64,000 nucleotides of DNA, from positions 1 through 64,000 of the forward strand of contig MVIG01000030.1 of NCBI GenBank assembly GCA_002086835.1. The letters are read 5' to 3'. This DNA is from Mycolicibacterium porcinum. Lineage in GTDB: Bacteria > Actinomycetota > Actinomycetes > Mycobacteriales > Mycobacteriaceae. Every line of letters starts with the position of its first letter. The first letter of the stretch is position 1. Shown here piece by piece: positions 23,935 to 33,100 of the stretch. The notes below the pieces were generated by a model, which saw nothing but the letters and a program-made list of their open reading frames with translations, did not search any database and was not told the DNA's origin. The position numbers and the translations under genes were made by a program.

Positions 23935-24870
23935 TCAGCCCTCGGCGGGCGGCGCCCCCGAAGCCGGTGAGGTGGTCACGGCCTGCAGGGTGCGCCGCAG
24001 CCACCGATGCCACGGGTCGGCGTCCATCCGCGGGTGCCAGACCGCATAAATACCGAACGGCGGGATCTCGGGTGGCGCCGGGATCACCCGGGTCGCACCG
24101 TCACCGGGCACCCAGGACAGCAGTCGCGACGGGAAGGTCAGCACCAGGTCGGATCCGGGCAGCGACGCCGGCGCGGTGACGTGGAAGGGGGTGGTCACTT
24201 GAATGCGACGCGACACTCCGAGGCTGTGCAGCACGGGATCCACGCCGGGCTGCATCCCATCTTCGACGTCGATCGCCAGGTGAGGCCAGCGCAGATACTG
24301 CGCCAATCCCATAGACCGCCGCTTGGCCAGCGGATGATCGGCCGCGACTACGGCGACGAATCGATCGCTGAAAAGCTTCTCGGCGCGATATCGCGGCGGT
24401 GGCGTCCGGCCGAGTGCTAGCAGGTCGATACTGCCGCCCTCGAGCTTGTCGAACGCCCGACCGTCGAGCACCTCGAATGAGATCGTCGACTCCGGCGATT
24501 CGGCGCGGATGGCTCGGGCCAGGGCCGTTCCGAACGCGGTCACCGTGTAATCGGTGAGCATGATGCGGATATCGCGGGCGGCCAACGCCGGGTCGAAGGC
24601 GTCCGTGCCAAACAGCTCGTCCAAACTCGGTAGGAACGTTGAGATTTGAGCGCGGATTCGCTCGGCGCGCGGTGTCAGGGCATAGCCTTCGTCACCGCGC
24701 ACAAGCAGTTCGTCGTCGAACAGCCGTCGCAGCCGGTGCAGCGTGCGGCTCATCGCAGGTTGACTGATGCCCACCCGCTCGGCGGCGCGAGATACGTGTC
24801 TTTCGTCGAGCAGCGCGACGAGACCTGGGAGCAGGTTGAGGTCAACCCGATGCAGATTCAACGGGCGCAT
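23935..24870 (-). CDS. LysR-family transcriptional regulator
   Basis: A 311-residue LTTR. The N-terminal HTH (VDLNLLPGLVALLDERHVSRAAERVGISQPAMSRTLHRLRRLFDDELLVR) is textbook, with the NodD-like R-L-F-D-D-E-L sequence, and is followed by a periplasmic-binding-fold effector domain. It is 180 bases upstream of the carboxymuconolactone-decarboxylase-like and beta-propeller genes and on the same strand, so it may control them. Ligand unknown. Confidence 0.9.
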   Translation of the reverse strand: MRPLNLHRVDLNLLPGLVALLDERHVSRAAERVGISQPAMSRTLHRLRRLFDDELLVRGDEGYALTPRAERIRAQISTFLPSLDELFGTDAFDPALAARDIRIMLTDYTVTAFGTALARAIRAESPESTISFEVLDGRAFDKLEGGSIDLLALGRTPPPRYRAEKLFSDRFVAVVAADHPLAKRRSMGLAQYLRWPHLAIDVEDGMQPGVDPVLHSLGVSRRIQVTTPFHVTAPASLPGSDLVLTFPSRLLSWVPGDGATRVIPAPPEIPPFGIYAVWHPRMDADPWHRWLRRTLQAVTTSPASGAPPAEG

Positions 24871-25165
24871 GTCTTATAGCGTAGTCAATGCACGCCGATC
24901 ATATAGCCGACCGTCTCACACGGCCGGGTCCCCCGGCGCGATGGAGCCGTAGCGCGATCCAGGAACATGGCCGGATCGAATATGGCGGGCTACCAGTGAA
25001 GAACGTGCTATTGCAAGCGATGGTTCGCTTCCCATTTGGATTGCCGCCCAACCGTTTCCACCCGTGAAAGAGATGCTCTCGCAGCGACTCTGAGGAACTG
25101 AAGGAAGACCTCATCGACAATCTCGTCGAATATGAGCGCTTCCGTTCGCGCCGTAGGCTCACGAC

Positions 25166-25375
25166 ATGCACAACGTGACTCTGGCCAGCGCCGCCGGAAC
25201 GGCGACGGTGACGGTGGCGCTTGCGGCCTATTCAGCGTTGATCCTCGCCTGCATCGCGGTGGCGATCGACAGTGCCCGCCGACACCGACGACGCCGGGCC
25301 ATCGCCGCCGCAGTGATGGTTGGGATGCTGACCCTGGGCGGGCTGGTTATGGCGATCATCAGCAGCGTCGCATAA
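25166..25375 (+). CDS. Small two-helix membrane protein
   Basis: A 69-residue protein with helices at about 9-33 and 45-66 separated by a very basic loop (SARRHRRRRA). Composition and codon use look genuine, but no family is recognised. ATG 25166 has only a weak upstream binding site (CACGAC). Confidence 0.5.
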   Translation: MHNVTLASAAGTATVTVALAAYSALILACIAVAIDSARRHRRRRAIAAAVMVGMLTLGGLVMAIISSVA

Positions 25376-25516
25376 ACCCTCAGAACGCAGAGCGTGAACA
25401 CCGGACAGCTGGCCGCGTCGGCAACTCCCCGAACTTGCCATCGACGTGCCACTGCCGCCTGACCACTCAATGTGGCCCGACTACTCGAGGGACGCCGCCT
25501 GGGTGCACACTATGAC

Positions 25517-26068
25517 GTGGCCCTTTCTGCAACAGTGTTCAAAGTCGAACTTGGCGTGTCCGATGTCGATCACGGTTACTACGCCGATCACACGCTGACC
25601 GTGGCCCGTCATCCCAGTGAGACAGATGAGCGGATGGTAGTGCGGTTGTTGGCGTTTGGGCTGCGCGCACACCGACTCAGCGATGTCGACGGTGAGTTGG
25701 CGTTCGGGCCGGGCCTGTCCACCCCCGGCGTACCGGACTTGCGGCTCGCCGACTACACCGGCCGGATCCTGGAGTGGATCAACGTCGGCCAGCCCGACGA
25801 ACGCGTCTTGGGCAAGGCTGCCAACCAGGCCGACCAGGTGCTGCTGTTCCCGTTTGCCGCCGGTGTGGCCACCTGGTGGCGCACCGTGGGCCCTAAAGTG
25901 GCGGGGCTGCCGAACCTGTCGGTGGTGCAGATACCGCACGCCCCGGTGCAGCAACTGGCCCAGACTGTCGATCGGCGGCTCGCGGCGCAGGTGATGGTGA
26001 TCGAAGGTCAAGTGACGATGACCGTAGGCGGAGTCGACGTCACCTTCACGCCCGAGCCATTGCAGTGA
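25517..26068 (+). CDS. yaeQ: YaeQ family protein
   Basis: A 183-residue PD-(D/E)XK-fold protein. The sequence opens ALSATVFKVELGVSDVDHGYYADH and HPSETDERMVVRLLAFGLRA, the YaeQ hallmark, with DLRLADYTGRILEWINVGQPD completing the nuclease-like core. Length matches the family (about 180). GTG 25517 is chosen to match the family N-terminus; a longer frame upstream is unrelated. YaeQ in enterobacteria was proposed to suppress an rfaH defect; its biochemical role is not settled. Confidence 0.9.
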   Translation: MALSATVFKVELGVSDVDHGYYADHTLTVARHPSETDERMVVRLLAFGLRAHRLSDVDGELAFGPGLSTPGVPDLRLADYTGRILEWINVGQPDERVLGKAANQADQVLLFPFAAGVATWWRTVGPKVAGLPNLSVVQIPHAPVQQLAQTVDRRLAAQVMVIEGQVTMTVGGVDVTFTPEPLQ

Positions 26069-26111
26069 ACGTCTGACCCACCGCATTGCGCTACCGTCAC
26101 CGGTCGCTCGC

Positions 26112-26900
26112 CTATCGGCCCAGCAGGTCGCGTTCCAGGAAATCTCGGAAGATTCGCGCGAGATTCTTCGCGTTTGGGTCCGAGCCATCACCGAGTCGGT
26201 TTCCGAGTTGAAAGGCCTCATTGATGACGGCCCGCCGTGGCAGTTCAGCACGGACCTCGTCGCCAAATTCCTTCTGTACCCGTTCCCTGATCGACTGGTC
26301 GATGCCGTTTCTACTGTCGAAACCGGATAGAACCACACCACACCACCTGAGTGGATGTGTTCGTTGGATACGCTCAACTCTGTCACGGGCCTCGCGGGCT
26401 TTGCGCACCGCATCAAGGGTCGGAGTGATCGGCGAGTACGCAACATCACCTAGATGCATGGCCAGGGCTTCCAGAGAGCCAGTGCGGCCGCCGGTGTCGA
26501 TCAAGACAACCTCATAACGGCCAAAGATGCCGGCAGTGTCGAAGATGGCCCGCAACAATCCGGTGTCCGGCACGCCGAAGCCCGCAACACGGCCCAACGA
26601 AGCACCTGCAGGCAGCAAATCGATGCCGGGCCATCGAGTTTCGATGATCTCCTCATCGATTCGTTTCGCGCCCTTGTCGGGATTGCCCCAAAAACTGATA
26701 TCGGCATCCTCAAGCACTGAACCCAAGCCGGTCGAATGCTGCGACACTCCGAAGTGGTTGGACAGATTTCGCTCTGGGTCCGCGTCGACCAACAACGCGG
26801 AGATCCCGGCTCGCGAGGCCTCCCCCGCCAGCATCATCTGCCACAGCGTTTTCGCTGTTCCGCCCTTACCCGAAAGCACCAGCGCCGAAACAGCTACCAT
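26112..26900 (-). CDS. ParA/MinD-like P-loop ATPase
   Basis: A 262-residue SIMIBI ATPase with a deviant Walker A KGGTAKT at about residues 11-17 (SGKGGTAKTLWQMML), then VDADPERNLS and VVLIDTGGRTGSLEALAM for the switch regions. ATG 26900 was chosen; the frame extends to 27044 but that extension is Cys/Arg-rich and unconserved. No parB partner or replication gene is nearby, so this is an orphan ParA, possibly from a lost plasmid or mobile element. Orientation is convergent with yaeQ. Confidence 0.8.
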   Translation of the reverse strand: MVAVSALVLSGKGGTAKTLWQMMLAGEASRAGISALLVDADPERNLSNHFGVSQHSTGLGSVLEDADISFWGNPDKGAKRIDEEIIETRWPGIDLLPAGASLGRVAGFGVPDTGLLRAIFDTAGIFGRYEVVLIDTGGRTGSLEALAMHLGDVAYSPITPTLDAVRKAREARDRVERIQRTHPLRWCGVVLSGFDSRNGIDQSIRERVQKEFGDEVRAELPRRAVINEAFQLGNRLGDGSDPNAKNLARIFRDFLERDLLGR

Positions 26901-27090
26901 TGCGAGCCCCTGTGCAATGCCTGACTCACCTCGCTGCATTCCTCCATCGTGTTCGCGCTGTTGCCAGACACCGCGCGTTCTCAGCGTATCTGCCGAGCAG
27001 CAGATATCCCTCGTCACCCGGCAGGACGGGAATGGTTTCGCCACTCGAAAGGTCCACTGGTCAGGGTGTGGGCGCTACCAGGAGGCCGGT

Positions 27091-27129
27091 GGCGCATCTA
27101 CCTGGCGCATCTACCTGGCGCATCTACCC
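27091..27129. repeat. Three tandem 13-bp repeats
   Basis: GGCGCATCTACCT is repeated twice exactly and a third time with one change (27091-27103, 27104-27116, 27117-27129). The array overlaps the last codons and the region just past the stop of the SGNH hydrolase gene. It is a minor slippage repeat. Confidence 0.8.
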
Positions 27130-28317
27130 CAATGCCAATGCGACGAACCGTTCTGCGATGAGCCGATGGGTGGCGGCGTCCGGGTGCAGATTGTCGGGTA
27201 GCGGATGAGTCGCCTCGTCGCGAGGTCCGTACAGGTCGAGACCATCGACATAGGACAGGTGCGGATCGTCGGTCTGGCGCTGCGCCACGATCTGAGTGAG
27301 CTGCTCGCGGATGCTCTGCAGCGTGAGCCGCCGTAGCCCCGGGTTCGGCACCTTCGCGTCGGCCGGGTCACCCAGCGCCATAAAGCGAATCGTGCCTGCC
27401 GACAGCGCTTCCTCATCGAAACTTCCCGGTCCTGGCGTAGATTCGTGAATCGGGCAATGCAGTGGGCCGATGACTACGATTGGCGTCGTTGGATGCCCGT
27501 CGCGGATGGTGTCGAGGAACCCGTGCACCGCGGGACCGAACGCGCGTTGGCGCATCAGGTCCGAATTCACCAGGTTGATACCGATCTTCACGCTGATCAG
27601 GTCGGCGGGACGGTCACGAATCGCCCTGGCGACGAACGGATCCAGCATCGCACTGCCCGAAAAGCCCAGATTCACCAGGTCGAGATTTGCATGAGCGGCC
27701 GCCAAAGCGGGCCACGTGGTACTGGGGGTGGCGGCGTTGGATCCCTGGCTGATCGAGCTGCCCTGGTGCACCCAGATGGGTCGGTCCGCCGGAGCGGCTG
27801 CGATCGGTGCATCCGTCCGCAAGGCCATCAGTTCGACTCGCTCGTAATGCGGCAGCCAGAGCTCGACCGTCTTGTCCTGTGGCGCAAGCCCGTCGAAGCG
27901 AAGGGTCGCTGCCTCGCCTTGCTGCATCTCCGTCGCGCCCGTTGCCGGGTCGATGCGCACCAGATCGCCGCCATATACCGTCGCATGCTGAACCCGCTGA
28001 CCGTCGACCAGTAGATCCACGGCACCGTCGGCACGCGGCGGCACGCCGGTCAACACAACGCGTGTCCGCAGCAGATCGAGTTCGAGGAGCGTGGCGGTCG
28101 TGCGCACGGCCACGCGCACACCGGAGGGCTGCGCTTCAGCGCTCAACAGTTGTGGGTCGTCGCATCGCGCACGTGCGCTCCGCGGCAAGCGGTGCGGAAG
28201 TTGGCCACGGCCAGTATCTTCGAGCTCTGCGACTCCACGAAACAACTCGATGGCAATCGGGTGCGAGATGATGACGAAGCTCCTCGAGGTCGTCCCCCAC
28301 GCTACCCGAGCTCCCAA
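27124..28317 (-). CDS. SGNH/GDSL-type hydrolase, two-domain
   Basis: A protein of up to 397 residues. An N-terminal beta-sandwich (about 1-170, with SGVRVAVRTTATLLELDLL) is followed by an SGNH hydrolase domain containing block I VHQGSSISQGSN (Ser nucleophile), the Gly in GFSGSAM, the Asn in GINLVNSD, and DNLHPD at the end (Asp-His). This is the actinobacterial two-domain lipase/esterase arrangement. The exact start is uncertain: TTG 28317 is the longest option and family similarity begins near IELFRG. It lies 51 bases downstream of allantoinase on the same strand, so it may be co-transcribed with it. Confidence 0.8.
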   Translation of the reverse strand: MGARVAWGTTSRSFVIISHPIAIELFRGVAELEDTGRGQLPHRLPRSARARCDDPQLLSAEAQPSGVRVAVRTTATLLELDLLRTRVVLTGVPPRADGAVDLLVDGQRVQHATVYGGDLVRIDPATGATEMQQGEAATLRFDGLAPQDKTVELWLPHYERVELMALRTDAPIAAAPADRPIWVHQGSSISQGSNAATPSTTWPALAAAHANLDLVNLGFSGSAMLDPFVARAIRDRPADLISVKIGINLVNSDLMRQRAFGPAVHGFLDTIRDGHPTTPIVVIGPLHCPIHESTPGPGSFDEEALSAGTIRFMALGDPADAKVPNPGLRRLTLQSIREQLTQIVAQRQTDDPHLSYVDGLDLYGPRDEATHPLPDNLHPDAATHRLIAERFVALALG

Positions 28318-28368
28318 CTACACGCGCCGAATATTGTGGCTTCCAGCCGCGCTGTGTGATCGGTGGCG

Positions 28369-29736
28369 CTACACGCCCCCGCGGCGCAGCATCCGCCCCT
28401 GTGCGGTCTGGAAGTCAATCTTCTTGCCGCGTAACCAGGTACCCCTCACGACACCGGCGAGTGCACGTCCGTCGTACGGGCTGATCGGGTTCTTGTGGTG
28501 CAGCTTGTGCACGTCGACGACCTGCGCGGACTCGGGCTCGAAGATCGCGAAATCGGCGTCGTAGCCCAGCGCGATCTTGCCCTTGTTGTTCAGTCCGGCA
28601 AGCGCGGCGGGTTTGGCCGCCATCCAGTCGATCACCTGCGTGAGTTCGATGCCGCGGCGCTTGGCCTCAGTCCAGATCAACGACAGGCCGAGCTGCAGCG
28701 ACGCGACGCCGCCCCAGGCAACGCCGAAGTCACCGTTCTCGACGTCTTTCAGGTCGACCGTCGACGGTGAGTGGTCAGAGACGATGCAGTCGATCGTGCC
28801 GTCGAGCAGGCCCTGCCACAGAAGTTCCCGATTCGACGCCTCACGGATCGGCGGACAGCACTTGAATGCGGTCGCGCCGTTCGGGATCTCCTCGGCCAGC
28901 AGGGTCAAGTAGTGCGGGCAGGTCTCGACGGTGATCTTGACGCCGTCGCGCTTCGCGGTGGCCAGCATGGGCAGGGCGTCCGACGACGACAGGTGCAGGA
29001 TGTGCGCGCGGACGCCGGTCCACCGAGCGCGCTCGATGACCTCGGCGATCGCCACGTTCTCGGCGCCGCGCGGCCGCGACGCCAGGAAGCGTTCGTACTT
29101 GTTGCCCTCGGCCGAGGGGGCTCGGTCGATGGCGCGGGAGTCCTCGGCGTGCACGATCATCATGGAGTCGAAGCCGGCCAGTACGGCCATGTCCTTCTCC
29201 ATCTCATCCGCGTCGAGATGCGGGAATTCGTCGACGCCGGAGTGCAGCAGGAAGCATTTGAAGCCGAACACGCCTTCGTCGTGAAGACCGCGCAGGTCGT
29301 CGGTGTTGCCCGGAATCGCGCCGCCCCAGAAACCGACGTCGATGTGTGTCTTGCCCGCCGCAGCGGCACGCTTGGCATTGAGAGCTTCGACGTTGACCGT
29401 CGGCGGAATCGAGTTCAGCGGCATGTCGATCAGCGTGGTCACACCGCCCGCCGCCGCTGCGCGGGTAGCGGAGTCGAACCCCTCCCACTCAGTGCGGCCC
29501 GGCTCGTTGACGTGCACATGCGTATCGACCAAGCCGGGAATCATGACCTGCTCGTCGGTGAGCTCAACGATCTCCGTGCCGGTGAGACCGCTCCCCAGCG
29601 GTTCGATCGCGACGACACGACCGTCGCGGATGCCGATCTCGCGGGCGACGATGCCCGCCGTCGTCAGTGTGCGTTCACCGCGGACCACCAGGTCGAATTC
29701 TGGGTGGTTCAACGTCTCGGGTGCCTCGGCGGTCAT
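28369..29736 (-). CDS. allB: Allantoinase
   Basis: A 455-residue cyclic amidohydrolase that opens allantoin to allantoate. Metal ligands are visible: PGLVDTHVHVNEPGR, the bridging Lys in FGFKCFLLHSGVDEF, the His in MMIVHAEDS and AHILHLSS, and the Asp in CIVSDHSP. The H-V-H-x-N-E-P-G-R and D-H-S-P strings are specific to allantoinases among dihydroorotase-like enzymes. ATG 29736. Divergent from the NCS1 permease. IclR-type palindromes lie in the gap between them (29775-29790, 29884-29910). Confidence 0.95.
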   Translation of the reverse strand: MTAEAPETLNHPEFDLVVRGERTLTTAGIVAREIGIRDGRVVAIEPLGSGLTGTEIVELTDEQVMIPGLVDTHVHVNEPGRTEWEGFDSATRAAAAGGVTTLIDMPLNSIPPTVNVEALNAKRAAAAGKTHIDVGFWGGAIPGNTDDLRGLHDEGVFGFKCFLLHSGVDEFPHLDADEMEKDMAVLAGFDSMMIVHAEDSRAIDRAPSAEGNKYERFLASRPRGAENVAIAEVIERARWTGVRAHILHLSSSDALPMLATAKRDGVKITVETCPHYLTLLAEEIPNGATAFKCCPPIREASNRELLWQGLLDGTIDCIVSDHSPSTVDLKDVENGDFGVAWGGVASLQLGLSLIWTEAKRRGIELTQVIDWMAAKPAALAGLNNKGKIALGYDADFAIFEPESAQVVDVHKLHHKNPISPYDGRALAGVVRGTWLRGKKIDFQTAQGRMLRRGGV

Positions 29737-29774
29737 CGGTCACTCTCCATGACTTGAAGCATAATTCCTCATCG

Positions 29775-29790
29775 TGGAAGTAGCACTCCA
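29775..29790. promoter_or_regulatory. IclR/AllR-type operator near allB
   Basis: TGGAAGTAGCACTCCA: arms TGGAA and CTCCA around 6 bases, one mismatch from perfect. It is about 40 bases upstream of the allB start. Confidence 0.55.
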
Positions 29791-29883
29791 TCCTTCGGGC
29801 AACTCTAAATGTGAGCGGTGACACAGTCAATCGGGCCAAAAGCTTGACAGGCGGTATCGGGATGCGGGTTACTTACTGAACTT

Positions 29884-29910
29884 GTGGAATATAACTTCCA
29901 CACAGTGGAA
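29884..29910. promoter_or_regulatory. Overlapping IclR/AllR-type operators upstream of the permease
   Basis: GTGGAATATAACTTCCAC (29884-29901) is a perfect GTGGAA-N6-TTCCAC palindrome. It overlaps TTCCACACAGTGGAA (29896-29910), a perfect TTCCAC-N3-GTGGAA palindrome. The E. coli AllR site is of the same TTGGAA...TTCCAA kind. The pair sits 50-75 bases upstream of the permease start. Confidence 0.65.
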
Positions 29911-29960
29911 TCTCTGCAGCGGCGCCGAGCGTCGTCGCTCCGACCGTGACAGGCTTATCC

Positions 29961-31466
29961 ATGAGCACAGAGTCAACCGGGCTCGTCGGCGACTCCAGCC
30001 GTACCGATGTAACCCCGTTCACCGACGTCAGTCCGCATCTGTACAACGCCGATCTCGCGCCCACCAAGCGCGAAGGACGACGGTGGGGCGCGTACAACAT
30101 CTTCACGTTGTGGGCGAACGACGTACACAGCCTGGGGAACTATTCGTTCGCCATCGGCTTGTTCGCCCTCGGGCTCGGTGGGTGGCAGATCCTGCTGGTG
30201 CTCGGACTCGGCGGCGTCTTCCTGTTCCTGCTGCTCAGCCTGTCCGGGTTCATGGGGGAAAAGACCGGCGTCCCGTTCCCGGTGATGAGCCGCATCGCGT
30301 TCGGTATCCGCGGCGCGCAGATCCCGGCCGTGGTCCGCGGCGCGGTCGCGATCGCATGGTTCGGCATCCAGACCTACCTGGCGTCGGTGGTGCTACGCAT
30401 CTTGATCGTCGCGCTCGCACCATCGGCACAGACCCTCGACTCGAACCGCTTCCTGGGATTGTCGACGCTCGGCTGGATCTCGTTCCTCGGGTTGTGGGTG
30501 ATCCAAGTGATCATCGTCAGCTACGGCATGGAGATGATCCGCAAGTACGAGGCGGTCGCCGGCCCGGTCATCCTGATCACGATGGTCGCGCTCGCGGTCT
30601 GGATGCTCAGCAGCGCCGACTGGTCCATCGCGTGGACCACGCCCGACTCGCTGACCGGTCTCGACATGTGGCTGAAGATCGTCGGCGGCGCCAGCTTGTG
30701 GGTCGCGATCTACGGCACGTTCGTTCTCAACTTCTGCGACTTCACCCGTAACGCGACGTCGAAGCGGGCCATCGTGAAGGGCAACTTCTGGGGCATCCCG
30801 CTCAACATGCTGGTGTTCGGCAGCATCGTCATCACGCTGGCCGGCGCCCAGTTCCGCATCGACGGCCGCATCATCGAATCGCCCGCTGACATCGTCAAGG
30901 AAGTGCCGAACACCCTGCTGCTGGTACTCGCGGGACTCGCGCTGCTGATCCTGACCATCGCGGTGAACCTGATGGCGAACTTCGTCGCCCCGATCTATGC
31001 GCTCAACAACCTGTTCCCGAAGCACCTCAATTTCCGTCGCGCAGCACTCATCTCGGCTGTCATCGGTCTGGTGATCCTGCCGTGGAACCTGTACAACTCC
31101 CCTGCCGTCATCAACTACTTCCTCGGCGGACTCGGCGCCATTCTCGGGCCGCTGTTCGGCATCATCATGGCCGACTACTGGCTGGTGCGCCGTTCCAAGA
31201 TCAACGTTCCCGCCCTCTTCTCGACCGATGCGTCCGGCGAATACCACTACGCGAAGGGCGTCAACGTGCGTGCCGTGGTCGCCCTCGTCATCACGGCGGT
31301 CGTGGCACTCCTGCTCGCGTTCGTTCCGGCGTTCAAAGTTGTCTCGGAGTTCTCCTGGTTCATCGGCGCGGGACTCGGTGCGATCGTGTACCTGGTGGTC
31401 GCCGACCGCCGGGGTCCGTTCACCGACATCTCCGGCGACCCGATCGCCGTGGCCAGCACGCACTAG
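29961..31466 (+). CDS. NCS1-family allantoin/cytosine-type permease
   Basis: A 501-residue, 12-helix transporter of the nucleobase:cation symporter-1 family. It is recognised by NLAPTKREGRRWGAYNIFTLWANDVH near the start, the VPFPVMSRIAFGIRG motif in helix 3 and WFGIQTY. A role in allantoin or related ureide uptake follows from the neighbouring allantoinase, racemase and ureidoglycine aminohydrolase genes. ATG 29961 is preferred; a GTG at 29946 would add five residues. The racemase gene follows after 11 bases. The IclR-type operators lie just upstream. Confidence 0.9.
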   Translation: MSTESTGLVGDSSRTDVTPFTDVSPHLYNADLAPTKREGRRWGAYNIFTLWANDVHSLGNYSFAIGLFALGLGGWQILLVLGLGGVFLFLLLSLSGFMGEKTGVPFPVMSRIAFGIRGAQIPAVVRGAVAIAWFGIQTYLASVVLRILIVALAPSAQTLDSNRFLGLSTLGWISFLGLWVIQVIIVSYGMEMIRKYEAVAGPVILITMVALAVWMLSSADWSIAWTTPDSLTGLDMWLKIVGGASLWVAIYGTFVLNFCDFTRNATSKRAIVKGNFWGIPLNMLVFGSIVITLAGAQFRIDGRIIESPADIVKEVPNTLLLVLAGLALLILTIAVNLMANFVAPIYALNNLFPKHLNFRRAALISAVIGLVILPWNLYNSPAVINYFLGGLGAILGPLFGIIMADYWLVRRSKINVPALFSTDASGEYHYAKGVNVRAVVALVITAVVALLLAFVPAFKVVSEFSWFIGAGLGAIVYLVVADRRGPFTDISGDPIAVASTH

Positions 31467-31477
31467 TAGGGACCGCC

Positions 31478-32200
31478 ATGAGAATCCTCGTAGCCAACGT
31501 CAACACCACGGTCTCGATGACCGAGGCGATCGCCGAGTCGGCGCGCGGTGTCGCGTCGCCGGGTACCGAGATCGTCGGTATCACACCGCGTTTCGGCGCG
31601 GACTCGTGTGAAGGAAACTTCGAGAGCTATCTCGCGGCCATCGCGGTCATGGACGCGATCACGTCGTACCCCGAGCCGTTCGATGCCGTGATTCAGGCCG
31701 GCTACGGCGAGCACGGCCGGGAAGGCCTGCAGGAGTTGCTCGACGTCCCGGTCGTCGACATCACCGAGGCGGCCGCATCCACGGCGATGTATCTGGGACA
31801 CAAGTACTCGGTCGTCACCACGCTCGACCGCACCGTCCCGCTGATCGAGGACCGTCTCAAGCTCGCGGGACTCGACGCGCGATGCGCGTCGGTGCGGGCG
31901 TCGGGTCTCGGTGTGCTCGAACTCGAATCAGATCCGGAGCGCGCGGTCGAGGCGATCGTCCACCAGTCGCGGGAGGCGGTCGAGAACGATCACGCCGAAG
32001 TGATCTGTCTCGGCTGCGGCGGTATGGCCGAGCTCGAAGCGAAGGTACGGGCAGCGACCGGCGTCCCAATCGTCGACGGCGTGCGCTCGGCGGTCACCAT
32101 CGCCGAAGGGCTGGTCCGGATGGGCCTGTCCACGTCGAAGGTGCGCACCTACGCGACGCCCCGCGAGAAGAAGGTCATCGGCTGGCCCTTCCGGTTGTAG
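31478..32200 (+). CDS. Allantoin/hydantoin racemase family protein
   Basis: A 240-residue Asp/Glu/hydantoin racemase-fold protein. Two catalytic cysteines are visible in FGADSCEGNFESY and VICLGCGGMAE, with the NVNTT nucleotide-like opening typical of HyuE/HpxA proteins. By context it interconverts allantoin enantiomers so that the (S)-specific allantoinase can act. ATG 31478 lies 11 bases after the permease stop, so the two are co-transcribed. A strong terminator follows (32226-32255). Confidence 0.9.
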   Translation: MRILVANVNTTVSMTEAIAESARGVASPGTEIVGITPRFGADSCEGNFESYLAAIAVMDAITSYPEPFDAVIQAGYGEHGREGLQELLDVPVVDITEAAASTAMYLGHKYSVVTTLDRTVPLIEDRLKLAGLDARCASVRASGLGVLELESDPERAVEAIVHQSREAVENDHAEVICLGCGGMAELEAKVRAATGVPIVDGVRSAVTIAEGLVRMGLSTSKVRTYATPREKKVIGWPFRL

Positions 32201-32225
32201 GCCAATGCCGTAGAAGAACAAACAG

Positions 32226-32255
32226 AGACCGGGCGCCGCACCAGGCGCCCGGTCT
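32226..32255. terminator. Bidirectional hairpin between the racemase gene and allE
   Basis: A perfect 12-bp stem AGACCGGGCGCC / GGCGCCCGGTCT with the 6-base loop GCACCA. An outer ACAGAG...CTCTGT pairing continues further out. It lies between two convergent genes, 26 bases past the racemase stop and 30 bases past the allE stop. Confidence 0.85.
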
Positions 32256-32284
32256 TGTCGTCTCTGTGGTCTCGGCTCGATCCG

Positions 32285-33100
32285 TCAGAGCATGATCTGG
32301 CGGTTGACGTCCTTGTACAGCAGGTAGCGGAAGTTGGACGGCCCGCCCGCGTAGCACGCCTGCGGGCAGAAGGCGCGGAGCGACAGGAAGTCGCCCTCCT
32401 GAACTTCCACCCAGTCGCCGTTGAGGTGATAGACGGCCTTGCCTTCGAGCATCAGCAGGCCGTGTTCCATCACGTGGGTCTCGGCGAACGGAATGGTCGC
32501 GCCCGGCTCGAAGGTGACGATGTTGACGTGCATGTCGTATGCGAGGTCCTGCGGGTCGAGCATGCGTGTCGTGCGCCATTTGCCGTCGGTTCCCGGCATG
32601 GCCGACGGTTCGATGTCCTGCTCGTTGCCGAACTTGACCGACGGCGTGTGACCCTCGATGGCCTCATACCGCTTGCGGATCCACACGAACGTCGCATCGA
32701 CGTCGCCGTTGTTGTGGGCCGACCAGTCGGTGCCCGCCGGGAGATAGGCGAAGCCGCCCTCGGTCAGCGTCTGCGACTGGCCCGCCGCGTCGACGGTGAG
32801 CGCACCGGAGGTGACGAACAGGAAGCTCTGCACCTCGGGTTGCGGCTCGGGGCGCTGCGCCCCGCCGCCCGGCTTGACCTCGACGATCGCTTGGTAATAC
32901 GTCGTCGCACCACCGGCGACCGGCCGGTTGATGATCCAGGCGCGTGTATCGGTCCACTCCGGGAACACCGAGGTGACGATGTCCGAGAGGACGCCCCGCG
33001 GGATCACCGTGTAGGCCTCGGTGACGATGGCGCGGTCGGTCAGCAGATCGGTCTGCGGGGGCAGGCCGCCACGGGGTGTGTAATACGACGCAGTGGTCAC
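32285..33100 (-). CDS. allE: (S)-ureidoglycine aminohydrolase
   Basis: A 271-residue bicupin that releases ammonia from ureidoglycine to give ureidoglycolate. Two cupin halves are visible: a first with SFLFVTSGALTVDAAG and a second metal-binding one with ETHVMEHGLLMLEGKAVYHL. The C-terminal FCPQACYAGGPSNFRYLLYKDVNRQ is characteristic of YlbA/UGHY. GTG 33100 has CAGGAG upstream and overlaps the DUF6986-like stop by 4 bases (GTGA). The frame upstream of 33100 is open for a long way but is antisense to a real gene. Confidence 0.92.
   Translation of the reverse strand: MTTASYYTPRGGLPPQTDLLTDRAIVTEAYTVIPRGVLSDIVTSVFPEWTDTRAWIINRPVAGGATTYYQAIVEVKPGGGAQRPEPQPEVQSFLFVTSGALTVDAAGQSQTLTEGGFAYLPAGTDWSAHNNGDVDATFVWIRKRYEAIEGHTPSVKFGNEQDIEPSAMPGTDGKWRTTRMLDPQDLAYDMHVNIVTFEPGATIPFAETHVMEHGLLMLEGKAVYHLNGDWVEVQEGDFLSLRAFCPQACYAGGPSNFRYLLYKDVNRQIML

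Noticed and set aside
26901-27044. N-terminal extension of the ParA-like protein
   Set aside because: Unconserved, Cys/Arg-rich residues before the family start at M26900.
30393-31463. 356-codon minus-strand frame opposite the NCS1 permease
   Set aside because: Almost only Asp, Arg, Glu and His, as expected for the complement of a membrane protein.
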